DNA of 34,119 bases, from NCBI GenBank assembly GCA_030620155.1, contig JAUXFF010000007.1:1-34119 (forward strand). Direction: 5' to 3'. Source of the DNA: Candidatus Cloacimonadota bacterium (GTDB lineage Bacteria; Cloacimonadota; Cloacimonadia; Cloacimonadales; TCS61). Positions 1 to 9,895 of the stretch are shown piece after piece (positions within the stretch are counted from its first letter, which is position 1; every line of letters begins with the position of its first letter). The notes under the pieces are model-generated. The model was not told the DNA's origin. It did no database searches and was given only the letters and a program-made list of their open reading frames with translations. The translations under genes and the position numbers were made by a program.

Positions 1-150
1 GCTGCAGCTAATGATTTCTTTAAAAAAGCAGATACTTTCCTGGATGAAGTATTAATCCGTACAAGTATTTCTTCAGAAATTAAATATATAAAATCCAGAA
101 AAGAAACTTTAAAACAATTATTAGAAGCAACTAAAACGGATTTCTTTTAA
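1..150 (+). CDS. C-terminal end of a CDS truncated by the window start; product unknown
   Basis: Frame 1 is open from base 1 to TAA at 148-150: AAANDFFKKADTFLDEVLIRTSISSEIKYIKSRKETLKQLLEATKTDFF*. Followed by a terminator hairpin. Confidence 0.65.
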   Translation, partial: AAANDFFKKADTFLDEVLIRTSISSEIKYIKSRKETLKQLLEATKTDFF

Positions 151-170
151 TAAGAATATTTTTCCAAATA

Positions 171-204
171 AAAAAGGTTCTGTGAAAAACCAGAACCTTT
201 TTTT
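171..204. terminator. Bidirectional intrinsic terminator between convergent genes
   Basis: AAAAAGGTTCTG-TGAAAAAC-CAGAACCTTTTTTT: 12-bp stem with A-tract and T-tract; overlaps the radA stop codon. Confidence 0.85.
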
Positions 205-1561
205 ATTTAAACACAATCGGAATTAATTGTCTTAAATGTTGTATCCTCTTGACCTGGTAATTTTTCTTTATATTTTTATTCTTCCCGGATACTATAATAT
301 TTTTATAACCAAGCTTGATTGCTTCTTTTAATCTTTTTTCTATTTGAGATACAGCACGGATTTCCCCATTTAATCCTACCTCTCCCAACAGAATTGTTTC
401 AGCAGGAAGAGCTTTTTCTTTTGAACTGGAAATAATCGCAGCAATAACAGCAAGATCAAGTGCGGGTTCCAGGACTTTCATACCCCCGGCAAGATTTATA
501 AAAACATCATTCTGTTTTAAATTAATGAAAAGGTTCTTCTCTATAACTGCCAACAGTAAAGCTAATTTTTTTTGATCGAATCCTAATGCTACTCTCTGAG
601 AATAACCATAATTAGCAGGTGAAACTAAGGCTTGGACTTCTACTAAAAAAGGACGTGTACCTTCCAAAACACAACCTACTGCTGTTCCCGGATTTCTTTC
701 ATCCTTACTTAAAAAAAGCTGGGAAGGATTCTCGATTTCCTGCAATCCGTTTGAGAGCATTTCAAATATTCCAATTTCATTTGTCGAACCAAAACGATTT
801 TTCGTTGCCCTTAAAATCTTATATTGATTTTGAACTTCACCTTCAAAATAAAGAACCGTATCAACCATGTGTTCAATTATTTTCGGACCTGCAACAACTC
901 CATCTTTGGTTACATGTCCTACAAGGAAAAAAGGAATATTCTGCTGTTTTGCAATTCGTGTGAATAAACTTGTGCATTCACGCAACTGTGATACACTCCC
1001 TGAAGAACTTTCAATATCACTATGATATACAGATTGAATTGAATCTATCACAACCAGGTTGGGATTAAAATCATAGATCGTCTGGATTATTTCTTCCATA
1101 CTTGTCTGACAATAAAGATAAAGGTTCTCAGAGTCACATTTTAACCTGACACTTCGTAATTTTATCTGGTCTTTACTTTCTTCCCCGGATACATAAAGAA
1201 TTTTATTTCCAGTTTCAGCCAATTTATTCGCAATCTGAAGCATCAAAGTAGATTTACCAACACCAGGTTCACCACCTATTAAAGCAACTACTCCGGGAAC
1301 TATTCCCCCACCCAGAGTACCGTCAAATTCCCCTATCTTTGATAATATCCGGGTATGCGAATTGACCTTGATATGACGTAAAGGCTCGGGTTTTACATTC
1401 TCCAGAGATTCATATTTATTGAAACCGTGAATATTCTTTTTCTTCTTTTTACCTGTAACCCGAGTGGTCTCTTTTAACGAATTCCATGCTCCACAAACAG
1501 GGCATTTACCCGACCACTTTGTACTTTCAGCTCCACATTCCGAACAAAAAAATATACCCAT
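203..1561 (-). CDS. radA: DNA repair protein RadA (Sms)
   Basis: N-terminal zinc finger CSECGAESTKWSGKCPVCGAWNS, Walker A GGEPGVGKST, KNRFGSTNEIGIFEM (RadA KNRFG motif), Lon-like C-terminal domain. Confidence 0.97.
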   Translation of the reverse strand: MGIFFCSECGAESTKWSGKCPVCGAWNSLKETTRVTGKKKKKNIHGFNKYESLENVKPEPLRHIKVNSHTRILSKIGEFDGTLGGGIVPGVVALIGGEPGVGKSTLMLQIANKLAETGNKILYVSGEESKDQIKLRSVRLKCDSENLYLYCQTSMEEIIQTIYDFNPNLVVIDSIQSVYHSDIESSSGSVSQLRECTSLFTRIAKQQNIPFFLVGHVTKDGVVAGPKIIEHMVDTVLYFEGEVQNQYKILRATKNRFGSTNEIGIFEMLSNGLQEIENPSQLFLSKDERNPGTAVGCVLEGTRPFLVEVQALVSPANYGYSQRVALGFDQKKLALLLAVIEKNLFINLKQNDVFINLAGGMKVLEPALDLAVIAAIISSSKEKALPAETILLGEVGLNGEIRAVSQIEKRLKEAIKLGYKNIIVSGKNKNIKKNYQVKRIQHLRQLIPIVFK

Positions 1562-1563
1562 AA

Positions 1564-2487
1564 TTAAATCCCGAAAAATTTCCTGGCTTCTTTTACATCA
1601 TTTTGAATAGCTTGTATAAGCTCATTTTCATTTTCAAATAATAACTCATCTCTCAATTTCTTATGAAAAAAAACTTCAACATCTTTTCCATAAAGATTAC
1701 CAGAAAAATCCAATAGATGAGTTTCAACTTCCTTTATACCTGTATTTTTTAAGGTGGGACAATATCCAACATTCGTCAAACCATAATACATTATGTTATT
1801 TACATAAACCTCACACAAATAAACCCCGACAGCCGGAATCAGTTTGTGAAAATCAGACGGTTGAATATTAATTGTCGGGAAGCCAATTCCTCTTCCAATT
1901 TTATGACCGATTTTCACATTGCCTGATATCGAATATTTCCTGCCCAGGTATTTTTCAACATCATAAACACTTCCCTCTCTGATCATATCTCGAATCAAAC
2001 TACTACTTACAATCCTGTTCTGAACTTTATAGGGCTCAACCATCTCTACTTTATAATCATACCGGTTTTTATTTGCTTTTAAAAATTTATAATCACCTTC
2101 CCTGAATTTTCCGAAATGTGTATCATAACCTATTACAAATTCTTTAACGTTAACTTCCTTAATTATAACATCTTCCAGGAATTTCTCCGGGTTCATCCCC
2201 GCCATTTTTTCATTAAAATTCAGATATAAAACACAGTCTACACCAAAATCTAAAAGCAATCTTTCTTTTTTATGCCTCTCTGTTAGTAAATAGGGAAATG
2301 TTTTTTTGTGAATCGTCTCCAACGGATGGTGATAATAAGTTATTACTATAGCTTCACCACCGGTTTTTTCCGCCCTGTCTGTTAAATGTTTCAATAATTT
2401 CTGATGCCCCAGGTGAACACCATCAAAAGTTCCCATTGAAATAACAGGATAATTAAATTTACCTTTCTGTTTATTAAAATAATTCAT
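1564..2487 (-). CDS. ribF: Bifunctional riboflavin kinase / FAD synthetase
   Basis: SMGTFDGVHLGHQKLL nucleotidyltransferase motif; C-terminal flavokinase region GRGIGFPTINI...PAVGVYLCEV. Confidence 0.95.
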   Translation of the reverse strand: MNYFNKQKGKFNYPVISMGTFDGVHLGHQKLLKHLTDRAEKTGGEAIVITYYHHPLETIHKKTFPYLLTERHKKERLLLDFGVDCVLYLNFNEKMAGMNPEKFLEDVIIKEVNVKEFVIGYDTHFGKFREGDYKFLKANKNRYDYKVEMVEPYKVQNRIVSSSLIRDMIREGSVYDVEKYLGRKYSISGNVKIGHKIGRGIGFPTINIQPSDFHKLIPAVGVYLCEVYVNNIMYYGLTNVGYCPTLKNTGIKEVETHLLDFSGNLYGKDVEVFFHKKLRDELLFENENELIQAIQNDVKEARKFFGI

Positions 2488-3347
2488 ATTAGCACTATTC
2501 TCGGTTTCAAAATATTGCTGGAAATCTCAGCAAAACCGATACATTTTTTATCCTGACTAAGCACCATGATATCATTTACATCAGGTTGAATTACCTTTAT
2601 TTCTCTACCAAACTTGAATTCGTTAACTTCCCCTGAAGTCAAATTAAGTTGGGGAAATCCTGAAAGCATATCGTTAATAGAAAGAATGTAATCCTGCCAA
2701 TTTTCAGAATTAATCTCTTCCAGATTTACTGCATCTTTAATATCGAGGTCACCAATCTTAACTCTTTTAAGTTCTTTAGTTGTTGCAACAGTCCCTAATT
2801 TTTGAGCAATAGTTTCTGTCAATACACGGATATAAGTACCTTTACTCACACGAACCTTATAATCAACATCAGGTACATTTATATTTAAAATCTCGAAATT
2901 AAAAATATTAATCGGACGGGATTTTAATTTTACTTCTCTATTTTCTCTTGCCAGTTCATAGGCCTTTATACCATTAATTTTAAGAGCAGAAAACTTATGA
3001 GGGAGCTGTTCATTTATTGACATTATTTCCGGAATAATCTTTTTAAATTCATTAAGTGTAAGATTGAGTACATCTTCTTTTTGAATAATTTTCCCGGTAA
3101 TATCACCTGTATCTGTTTTTATACCTAATCTCATCTTAACAAGATATTCTTTATCTTTGGAAATAATTTTATTTGATATTCTTGTGGCTTTACCAATACA
3201 AACAGGAAGAAGACCACTGGCAAATGGATCGAGAGTCCCGGTATGACCAATTTTTCTTATTTTCGTGATTTTTCTAAGTTTTCTGATTACATCAAATGAA
3301 GTTATACCTTCAGGTTTATTAATTAGTAAAATGCCAAAAATTGACAT
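2484..3347 (-). CDS. truB: tRNA pseudouridine(55) synthase TruB
   Basis: GILLINKPEGITSFDVI...KIGHTGTLDPFASGLLPVCIGKATR catalytic motif; 4-bp overlap with ribF. Confidence 0.96.
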   Translation of the reverse strand: MSIFGILLINKPEGITSFDVIRKLRKITKIRKIGHTGTLDPFASGLLPVCIGKATRISNKIISKDKEYLVKMRLGIKTDTGDITGKIIQKEDVLNLTLNEFKKIIPEIMSINEQLPHKFSALKINGIKAYELARENREVKLKSRPINIFNFEILNINVPDVDYKVRVSKGTYIRVLTETIAQKLGTVATTKELKRVKIGDLDIKDAVNLEEINSENWQDYILSINDMLSGFPQLNLTSGEVNEFKFGREIKVIQPDVNDIMVLSQDKKCIGFAEISSNILKPRIVLI

Positions 3348-4333
3348 TAAAGTAGTTCCTTAAATTCTTTTAATAGAATTCTCTTTATTTCTTCAAATCC
3401 ACCTATAATCTCACAACCTGATGCTTTAATATGTCCACCACCACCGAATTTCACAGCAATCTTATTCACATTTATATAATCCGAACGCAAACTTAACCTA
3501 TATCTCATGTTATTCACCTCTTGAAAACAAACTATTACTTTTACGTTCCTTGTCCCCTTAACCCAACGGGTCAATTTTGAATTTGCACTACTGATTAATC
3601 TATTCCTTTTAAGCATATCTCTGGTGGATTTCATGAATAGAACCTGACCATTTATATGAGTTTCAATCGTTGATAATACTTCTCCGATAAATCTCATCTC
3701 TAAAGCAGGCTTATTTAACAGAAATTGCTCTGTTATTTTACCCGGTTCGATATTAAACTGCATGAGTTCCGAACAGATTCTATATGTTTCAGCATCAGTA
3801 TTCGCATTTAGGAAATTTTCAGTGTCATTCAAAATTGTCACATAAATTGCCTGAGCGATATAACACGACGATTGGGAAGGCAAATTTTGAATTTCCTGGT
3901 AGAACATCCTGTAAAGTATTGCTCCCACGCAAACAATATCAGTATCTATATAATTTTCTGATTGTGGAATCAGTTCTTTTCCCTCATGATGATCTATTAC
4001 AATAACAACTTCTGCATTAGATATTAAGGATTCACAAACACCTGTTCGAGAGCTTTCATGGCAATCCAGGATGATTAAAACCTTATAATACAAATTTTCA
4101 GAAAAACATATAGCGCGCTCCGAACCCTGTAAAAAATCATACATTTGAGGTACTGATTCTTCCAAAATTATATCTGCATAAATATCTGAATTCTGGAATA
4201 TTTCCTGTAAAACAAGTGCAGATCCAAAGCCATCTCCATCCGGATTTTTATGTGTAATTATACCTACAGAATTATATTTTTGAATAGATTGTAAAAGAAT
4301 CTTTTTTATTTCAGTTAATGATCCAATTTTCAT
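3347..4333 (-). CDS. nrnA: DHH/DHHA1 family phosphoesterase (NrnA-like oligoribonuclease / pAp phosphatase)
   Basis: ITHKNPDGDGFGSAL, VIDHHEGKE, C-terminal KFGGGGHIKASGCEI DHHA1 motif; usual context between rbfA and truB. Confidence 0.88.
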   Translation of the reverse strand: MKIGSLTEIKKILLQSIQKYNSVGIITHKNPDGDGFGSALVLQEIFQNSDIYADIILEESVPQMYDFLQGSERAICFSENLYYKVLIILDCHESSRTGVCESLISNAEVVIVIDHHEGKELIPQSENYIDTDIVCVGAILYRMFYQEIQNLPSQSSCYIAQAIYVTILNDTENFLNANTDAETYRICSELMQFNIEPGKITEQFLLNKPALEMRFIGEVLSTIETHINGQVLFMKSTRDMLKRNRLISSANSKLTRWVKGTRNVKVIVCFQEVNNMRYRLSLRSDYINVNKIAVKFGGGGHIKASGCEIIGGFEEIKRILLKEFKELL

Positions 4334-4692
4334 TAATTCTCTTTTTTATGGTTTTCAGATTTAATTCTGTCAAAAATCTCATCAATATTTCTAGCTTGTT
4401 CTTCAACTTTATCATATCTAAAGGAGAGTTCAGGTATAACTCGCATAAGTTTTGTATATGCAATTTCTTTTTTCAGGAATCCGGTACTTTTGGTTAATGC
4501 CTGCTGAATCTTTTCATCAGGATATTGATCAAGGTGGGAATAATAAATTTTAGCATGTGACATGTCATTAGAAAGTTTTATTTCCGTAAGAGTAACAAAC
4601 TTTAAATACTTATCACGAAGTTTGTAATTAATTGTAGAACTGAGAATTCTCAAAAGTTCTTTTTCCAATCTCTGAATTCTGATTCTTGCCAT
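4333..4692 (-). CDS. rbfA: 30S ribosome-binding factor RbfA
   Basis: RIQRLEKELLRILSSTI...MSHAKIYYSHL...PELSFRYD; position between infB and truB. Confidence 0.93.
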   Translation of the reverse strand: MARIRIQRLEKELLRILSSTINYKLRDKYLKFVTLTEIKLSNDMSHAKIYYSHLDQYPDEKIQQALTKSTGFLKKEIAYTKLMRVIPELSFRYDKVEEQARNIDEIFDRIKSENHKKEN

Positions 4693-4768
4693 ATTGCGTT
4701 CCCTGTAAAAAACTTACAAAATTGCAGGATAACCAACCGGGTCAAAAATATAACCCCTTTGGTTATAC

Positions 4769-7171
4769 TTATCTTTTAACTTCTTCCATGATGTAATTTT
4801 CTATTACATCATTTTCTTTAATATCATTATAATTATTAATACCTATACCACAATCTGAGCCTGCTTTTACTTCCTTTACTTCATCAGCATAATGTTTCAA
4901 AGAAGAAAGTTCACCTTCATGTATAAGGATATCGTCTCTATAAATTCTGACCAATCCGGTGTTTGTGATCATACCTTTCTCGATATAACATCCTGCTATA
5001 GTACCAACATCCTTAATTTTAAATACTTGTTTAACAACTGCAGTTCCAAGGAATTTTTCTTCAAATTTCGGAGCCAACAGTCCCTTAAGGGCAAGTTGGA
5101 TATCTTCAATTGCTTCATATATTACCTGATAAATTTTTATCTCTACTTTTTCTTCTTCAGCTAATTTTTTAGCTGTATTTTGTGCCCTGATATGAAAACC
5201 TATAATTATTGCTTCCGATGCTGACGCAAGATGGACATCCGCTTCATTGATCCCACCTACATCCTTTCTAATAATATTTACTAAAACCTCATCCGTACTG
5301 AGTTTTTGGAAAGAGTCACAAAGGGCTTCAACTGATCCATCAGTATCCGCCTTAACAACAAGTTTAATTTCCGACATTTGATTTTCTTTTATTTTCTGGA
5401 ATAAATTGTCCAGGTTTGTTTTTTCCTGGTATTTTTCTCTCTCCTTTCTGATATGTGTTCTCTCAACACTGATCTGACGAGCAATTTTTTCATTATCAAC
5501 TTGATTGATTATATCTCCGGCTTTAGGTACATCATTTATACCGTATAAAATTGCTACACCGGATGGTGTAAGTTTTAATATTTCGTTACCTCTCTCATCT
5601 ACCATCTTTCTTATTTTACCATAAGTTGCTCCACATACAATATTATCACCTTTTCCCAGGGTACCTTCCTGTAGTAATACTGTCACAACTGTTCCAATCC
5701 TCTGATCTTTTTTTGATTCTACAACTACTCCTTTACCTGAGATATCTACAGGAGCTTTCAATTCTAACATTTCAGAAGACAGAAGAATGGTATCTAGAAG
5801 TTCATCAATTCCCTCACCTGTTAAAGCTGAACATTTAACCCAGAGAGCTTCACCACCGTAACCTTCTAACATGATGTTTTGTTTCATTATATCACCGATG
5901 GTTTTTTCCACATTTGCACCTTTGAGATCGATTTTATTAATTGCTACAATAATCTGAACACCTGCTGCCCGAGCATGATCAATTGCTTCAATAGTTTGTT
6001 TTTTCACACTCTCATTAGCAGCTACAACAATAACAGCAATATCGGTTACATTTGCCCCTCTTGCCCTCATAGCTGCGAAAGCTTCATGACCGGGAGTATC
6101 GAGAAATGTTATACTTTTATTTTTATATTCTACTCTATATGCACCTATGTGTTGAGTAATTCCTCCGGATTCTCCTGCAATAATATTGGACGAGCGAATA
6201 CGATCCAGTATCGCTGTTTTGCCGTGGTCAACATGACCCATAACAGTAACAACAGGTGGTCTGTGTATACTTTCTACATCACTCATTTCATCAAATTTCT
6301 CTTCCAGGATATCAGAACCATATTCTTCCTGAAATTCAATATCAAAATCAAACTCATTACAAATCATCTCCAGAGATTCTTTATCCAGTCGCTGATTAAT
6401 TGTTAACATCTGTCCCATTTTAAAAAATTTTGAAATTATTTCAGTTGCCGAAATACCAATAAGCTTGGCTAATTCACTTACAGAAGTAAATTCATTAATT
6501 ATAATCTTAGATTCTCCAGGTATAATTTCTTTTTCTTCTTTTTTATATTTTTTCTTTTTCTTGGATGTAGATAATGTTTTTCTAATGCCTTTAGAAATGA
6601 CTGACTCTTCCATCTCAGTAGGAATGAATTTTTTCTTTCTGACACTTTTTTTCATGTGCTTTACTTTTGCTTGGATGTGTTTATTTTTATCTTCAAATGA
6701 ACGTTCTTCTTTCTTTTTGTCTTCCTTAAACTTTTTATCAGAAACTAAATCTGGTTGTGTCGGAGGTGCTTTTTTACTTTTATCTACAGTAATTCCTCTT
6801 CTAACATCTGCTGCTGGTCGTGAGGTTCGTTTAGGGGTTTTCTTTATGTCCTTTTCTATAAATACAGGTATCTCAGCCTGTTTTTCCTTTTCAGCTTCAG
6901 CAAGTTTTTCTTTCTTTTGAGCTTCAATCTTTTCTGCTTCTCTTTTCCTGTCAGCCATGATAATCTTTCTATGAAGCTGAGTTCTATCTCTCTGTCTTTG
7001 TTTTACTGCAGCAACTTCTTCATTGAATTTTGCACGTATCTTGACAACTATTTCATCATCAACAGGACTCATATGGCTTTTAATAACAACACCCATATCA
7101 CCTAAATGCTTTTTTAAAGCAGCAGTAGATATCTTAAATTCTTTTGCTAATTCATGTACTCTAATTACCAT
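4769..7171 (-). CDS. infB: Translation initiation factor IF-2
   Basis: G1 GHVDHGKT, G3 DTPGHEAF, G4 NKID; lysine-rich N-terminal domain; IF2 C-terminal domains. Confidence 0.98.
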   Translation of the reverse strand: MVIRVHELAKEFKISTAALKKHLGDMGVVIKSHMSPVDDEIVVKIRAKFNEEVAAVKQRQRDRTQLHRKIIMADRKREAEKIEAQKKEKLAEAEKEKQAEIPVFIEKDIKKTPKRTSRPAADVRRGITVDKSKKAPPTQPDLVSDKKFKEDKKKEERSFEDKNKHIQAKVKHMKKSVRKKKFIPTEMEESVISKGIRKTLSTSKKKKKYKKEEKEIIPGESKIIINEFTSVSELAKLIGISATEIISKFFKMGQMLTINQRLDKESLEMICNEFDFDIEFQEEYGSDILEEKFDEMSDVESIHRPPVVTVMGHVDHGKTAILDRIRSSNIIAGESGGITQHIGAYRVEYKNKSITFLDTPGHEAFAAMRARGANVTDIAVIVVAANESVKKQTIEAIDHARAAGVQIIVAINKIDLKGANVEKTIGDIMKQNIMLEGYGGEALWVKCSALTGEGIDELLDTILLSSEMLELKAPVDISGKGVVVESKKDQRIGTVVTVLLQEGTLGKGDNIVCGATYGKIRKMVDERGNEILKLTPSGVAILYGINDVPKAGDIINQVDNEKIARQISVERTHIRKEREKYQEKTNLDNLFQKIKENQMSEIKLVVKADTDGSVEALCDSFQKLSTDEVLVNIIRKDVGGINEADVHLASASEAIIIGFHIRAQNTAKKLAEEEKVEIKIYQVIYEAIEDIQLALKGLLAPKFEEKFLGTAVVKQVFKIKDVGTIAGCYIEKGMITNTGLVRIYRDDILIHEGELSSLKHYADEVKEVKAGSDCGIGINNYNDIKENDVIENYIMEEVKR

Positions 7172-7184
7172 ATTTCCCCCAAAC

Positions 7185-7484
7185 TTATCTTAATATACCG
7201 ATAATCCCTTTAGCAAAATTGCTGTCATCAATACTGATGATACCAATATCTCTCATTTTAAACGATTTCCCTAATAATTCCTTAGTTCCAAATTCCACAG
7301 CTTTTATATTAAAAGCATAAGCCATATCAAGCAGTTTCTTTTTTGATCTCTCGGCTATATCATTTGCATAAATCACAAGTTTTGAATCTCCACGAAAACA
7401 TGATCTTTCAACAGTATCGAAACCATACTTTAACTTCCCTGCTTTCCTTGCTAAATGCAATAAATTTAAAACTTTTTCTTCCAT
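7185..7484 (-). CDS. L7Ae/L30e-family ribosomal protein-like (YlxQ-like)
   Basis: 99 aa LLHLARKAGKLKYGFDTVERSCFRGDSKLVIYANDIAERSKKKL; located between infB and ylxR. Confidence 0.85.
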   Translation of the reverse strand: MEEKVLNLLHLARKAGKLKYGFDTVERSCFRGDSKLVIYANDIAERSKKKLLDMAYAFNIKAVEFGTKELLGKSFKMRDIGIISIDDSNFAKGIIGILR

Positions 7485-7497
7485 ACTATTTTAAACA

Positions 7498-7719
7498 CTA
7501 TTTTTTATTTTTTTTTAATAACCATTTATTTAATTTTTCTAAACATTCATTTTTATTGCAAACATAATATCCTCTACTGGGAATTCTTCTTTTCAAATCA
7601 AACATTATTTCAGAATCAATAACAGCAAACCGGTATAAATCAGATTGATGATATCTTCCTTTACAGACAACGCAGGTTCGTACCGGGATATAACCTACCT
7701 TAGATTTCTTGTTTGGCAT
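7498..7719 (-). CDS. ylxR: YlxR family (DUF448) RNA-binding protein
   Basis: PVRTCVVCKGRYHQSDLYRFA...RIPSRGYYVC; 1-bp overlap with nusA. Confidence 0.9.
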   Translation of the reverse strand: MPNKKSKVGYIPVRTCVVCKGRYHQSDLYRFAVIDSEIMFDLKRRIPSRGYYVCNKNECLEKLNKWLLKKNKK

Positions 7720-8951
7720 TAGAAATAATTAGCAGATTCCTTAATTTTAGTTGCAGTTTTCTTCCCAAGACCTTCCAGGTTGTATAATTCTTCAACACTT
7801 GCTTCGTAAATATCCTGTACCGATGTATAACCGTGCTCTTTTAACGTCTCCGCAACTTTAGAAGTTACACCATCCAAATCACTAATATGGCTTGTTATCC
7901 TTCTCTCTTCAGAAATTTTATCCTCAAACTCCTCTTCAGTATAAATATCAAGCTTGAAATCAGTTAATTTAGCAGCTAATTTTACATTCTTACCCTTTTT
8001 CCCAATTGCCAGGTTTTTATTATTTTCACTTACAATTATTCGGGCAAAATTACCTCTCTCTGCCAGATAAACTTTCTCAACCAGATCAGGTCCGATTGCA
8101 TTAGCTATTAATTGTTCAGGAGAATCATCCCATAAAACAATATCTATTAGCTCTCCATTTAGTTCATTTCTTATCTGTTCAATCCGGACACCTCTTGGAC
8201 CCAGGCAGCAGGCTGTTGCATCAAGATTCGGATCCTTGGAAATTACAGCAACTTTTGTTCTCATACCCGGTTCACGAACAATTTTCTTAATCTCTACTTC
8301 CCCAGAATTAATTTCAGGAATTTCAGTTTCAAAAATCCTTTTTACAAATTCAGGACGAGTTCGAGATAAAATTATGATCACATCATTTTTTCTTTTGCGT
8401 ATGTTCACCACATAAGCGCGGACAATATCTCCGACTTTGTAATATTCTTCTTCAATCTGTTCTTCTTTTGGCAAAAGTGCATCAGCATAACCAATATCAA
8501 GAATATAACCGTTATAATCTTCTTTCCTGATTTTACCCGAAACAAGTTGATTTTTCTGGTTTTCATAATCGAACATGATACGGTCTTCTTCCAGTATCTT
8601 GATTCTCTCTAAAATAGCTTTTCTGGCATTTTTTATCACTTTCGGCTCAAAATCAAAGATTGGTATTTCTACTGTAATTTTATCTCCCAGAGAAACATTT
8701 TCTTCATACCTCAAGGCTTCATCCAGAGAAATTTCTCCTAATGAAAAATCCTGATCAACCACAATCTTTTTGAATCTTGCTAATATTATATTTCTGTCAA
8801 AATCTGTAACAATTTCCAATTCGTTCTCAGAAAGAAGTTTCTTGGAAACTGCCTGATATAATCCGTCCTGGATAATTTCAGCCAATTTATCCTTATCCAA
8901 TTGCTTAAGATTTGCCAGATCTGCAAGTGATGCCATCAAGTTCAGACTCAT
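7719..8951 (-). CDS. nusA: Transcription termination/antitermination protein NusA
   Basis: N-terminal NusA domain, S1 domain, KH domains (ATACCLGPRGVRIEQIRNEL; NLAIGKKGKNVKLAAKLT), C-terminal helix-hairpin-helix. Confidence 0.96.
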   Translation of the reverse strand: MSLNLMASLADLANLKQLDKDKLAEIIQDGLYQAVSKKLLSENELEIVTDFDRNIILARFKKIVVDQDFSLGEISLDEALRYEENVSLGDKITVEIPIFDFEPKVIKNARKAILERIKILEEDRIMFDYENQKNQLVSGKIRKEDYNGYILDIGYADALLPKEEQIEEEYYKVGDIVRAYVVNIRKRKNDVIIILSRTRPEFVKRIFETEIPEINSGEVEIKKIVREPGMRTKVAVISKDPNLDATACCLGPRGVRIEQIRNELNGELIDIVLWDDSPEQLIANAIGPDLVEKVYLAERGNFARIIVSENNKNLAIGKKGKNVKLAAKLTDFKLDIYTEEEFEDKISEERRITSHISDLDGVTSKVAETLKEHGYTSVQDIYEASVEELYNLEGLGKKTATKIKESANYF

Positions 8952-8968
8952 AATTTCCCCTTCTTTAT

Positions 8969-9430
8969 TTAAATTTTCCTTTTGTAATCAAAATAAGTCT
9001 TTGCTTTCTTTATGTCTTTAAAGTTTATCGAAAATATATCATTACCGCATTCAATATTAATTTTTTCAGGTAAAACTTCCTTCAATATTCCCATTTTATA
9101 AACATTACTGTTTTCGTTTTTATAAGTAATTTTGACTTTTTCCCCTATTGCACCCGTATAATGCATTTTATACTTCAACTCCCTTTCCAGACCGGGTGAG
9201 GAAACTTCCAGATAAAATCTCTCATTAATAAAATCTTCCTGATCCAGAATATCCCCGATAATTCTACTAATTTTCTGGCAATCTCCTAAAGTAACTCCAC
9301 CCACTTTCGTTATGAAAACCGGTACTACTAATCCTTTCGTAGTACGCTTAGTCTCAACATTATAAAGAGTAAGACCGTTCTCTGAACATACCTTTTTTGC
9401 TATCTCTTCTATTCTCCTTACCATATCCAA
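8969..9430 (-). CDS. rimP: Ribosome maturation factor RimP
   Basis: FYLEVSSPGLEREL motif; upstream of nusA. The track start is TTG; an in-frame ATG at 9424 is an alternative start. Confidence 0.92.
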   Translation of the reverse strand: MDMVRRIEEIAKKVCSENGLTLYNVETKRTTKGLVVPVFITKVGGVTLGDCQKISRIIGDILDQEDFINERFYLEVSSPGLERELKYKMHYTGAIGEKVKITYKNENSNVYKMGILKEVLPEKINIECGNDIFSINFKDIKKAKTYFDYKRKI

Positions 9431-9458
9431 TCCTGTCGATTCAACTCTTAATACGACT

Positions 9459-9481
9459 AAACCACTGAAAATCAGTGGTTT
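9459..9481 (-). promoter_or_regulatory. Predicted 5' leader hairpin of the rimP-nusA-infB operon
   Basis: AAACCACTGA-AAA-TCAGTGGTTT perfect 10-bp inverted repeat just upstream of rimP. Confidence 0.6.
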
Positions 9482-9485
9482 CGTT

Positions 9486-9513
9486 ATAATATCAAAAAAA
9501 TGCTGACTTTCAA
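9486..9513 (-). promoter_or_regulatory. Candidate sigma70-type promoter for the rimP-nusA operon
   Basis: Minus strand reads TTGAAA - 16 nt - TATTAT. The -35 lies in the loop of the GCTGAC...GTCAGC hairpin (9502-9521). Confidence 0.5.
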
Positions 9514-9530
9514 TTGTCAGCTATTTTTTT
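9502..9530. terminator. Hairpin with T-tracts on both strands (terminator-like) in the operon leader
   Basis: GCTGAC-TTTCAATT-GTCAGC followed by TATTTTTTT on +, and by ATTTTTTT on -. Confidence 0.5.
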
Positions 9531-9848
9531 CTTCCGTTTTTCCTTCTTATAGTCATAAAAAATATTTAATGTATTTTCTGTCAAGCAGTTATTTTAATGA
9601 ATATTAGCTCATTTCCATAGATCGTTCAACCTTCATCAGACACCGATAAATTTTAAGTATAAAATTGATTATTCAGAAATTCCTGAAAGAAAATATTAAA
9701 TCAAAAAAATATTTGTGAACAAAATATCTGATTAATCTCATTTTATTGCGATTGGAATACGGAAGATGGAAGGCGGTAGACGGTAAACGATAGATGGTTG
9801 ACCCCAATACAGTTTACTCCACCTGCCCCGTTAAACTTTCTTCTATTT

Positions 9849-9895
9849 AACTGGGGTTGTTTTTTTTATCCAACTGGGGTCGTTCTTCCTTATGG
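9849..9895. repeat. Two tandem imperfect ~23-bp units beginning AACTGGGGT
   Basis: aactggggttgttttttttatcc / aactggggtcgttcttccttatgg. Confidence 0.5.

Noticed and set aside
619-963. 114-aa ORF on + strand
   Set aside because: Antisense to well-supported radA; no domain signal.
5879-6406. 175-aa ORF on + strand (also 4892-5164, 5626-5838, 6465-6920, 6917-7105)
   Set aside because: Antisense to infB, low-complexity Phe/Ser/Ile-rich composition, no recognisable domain.
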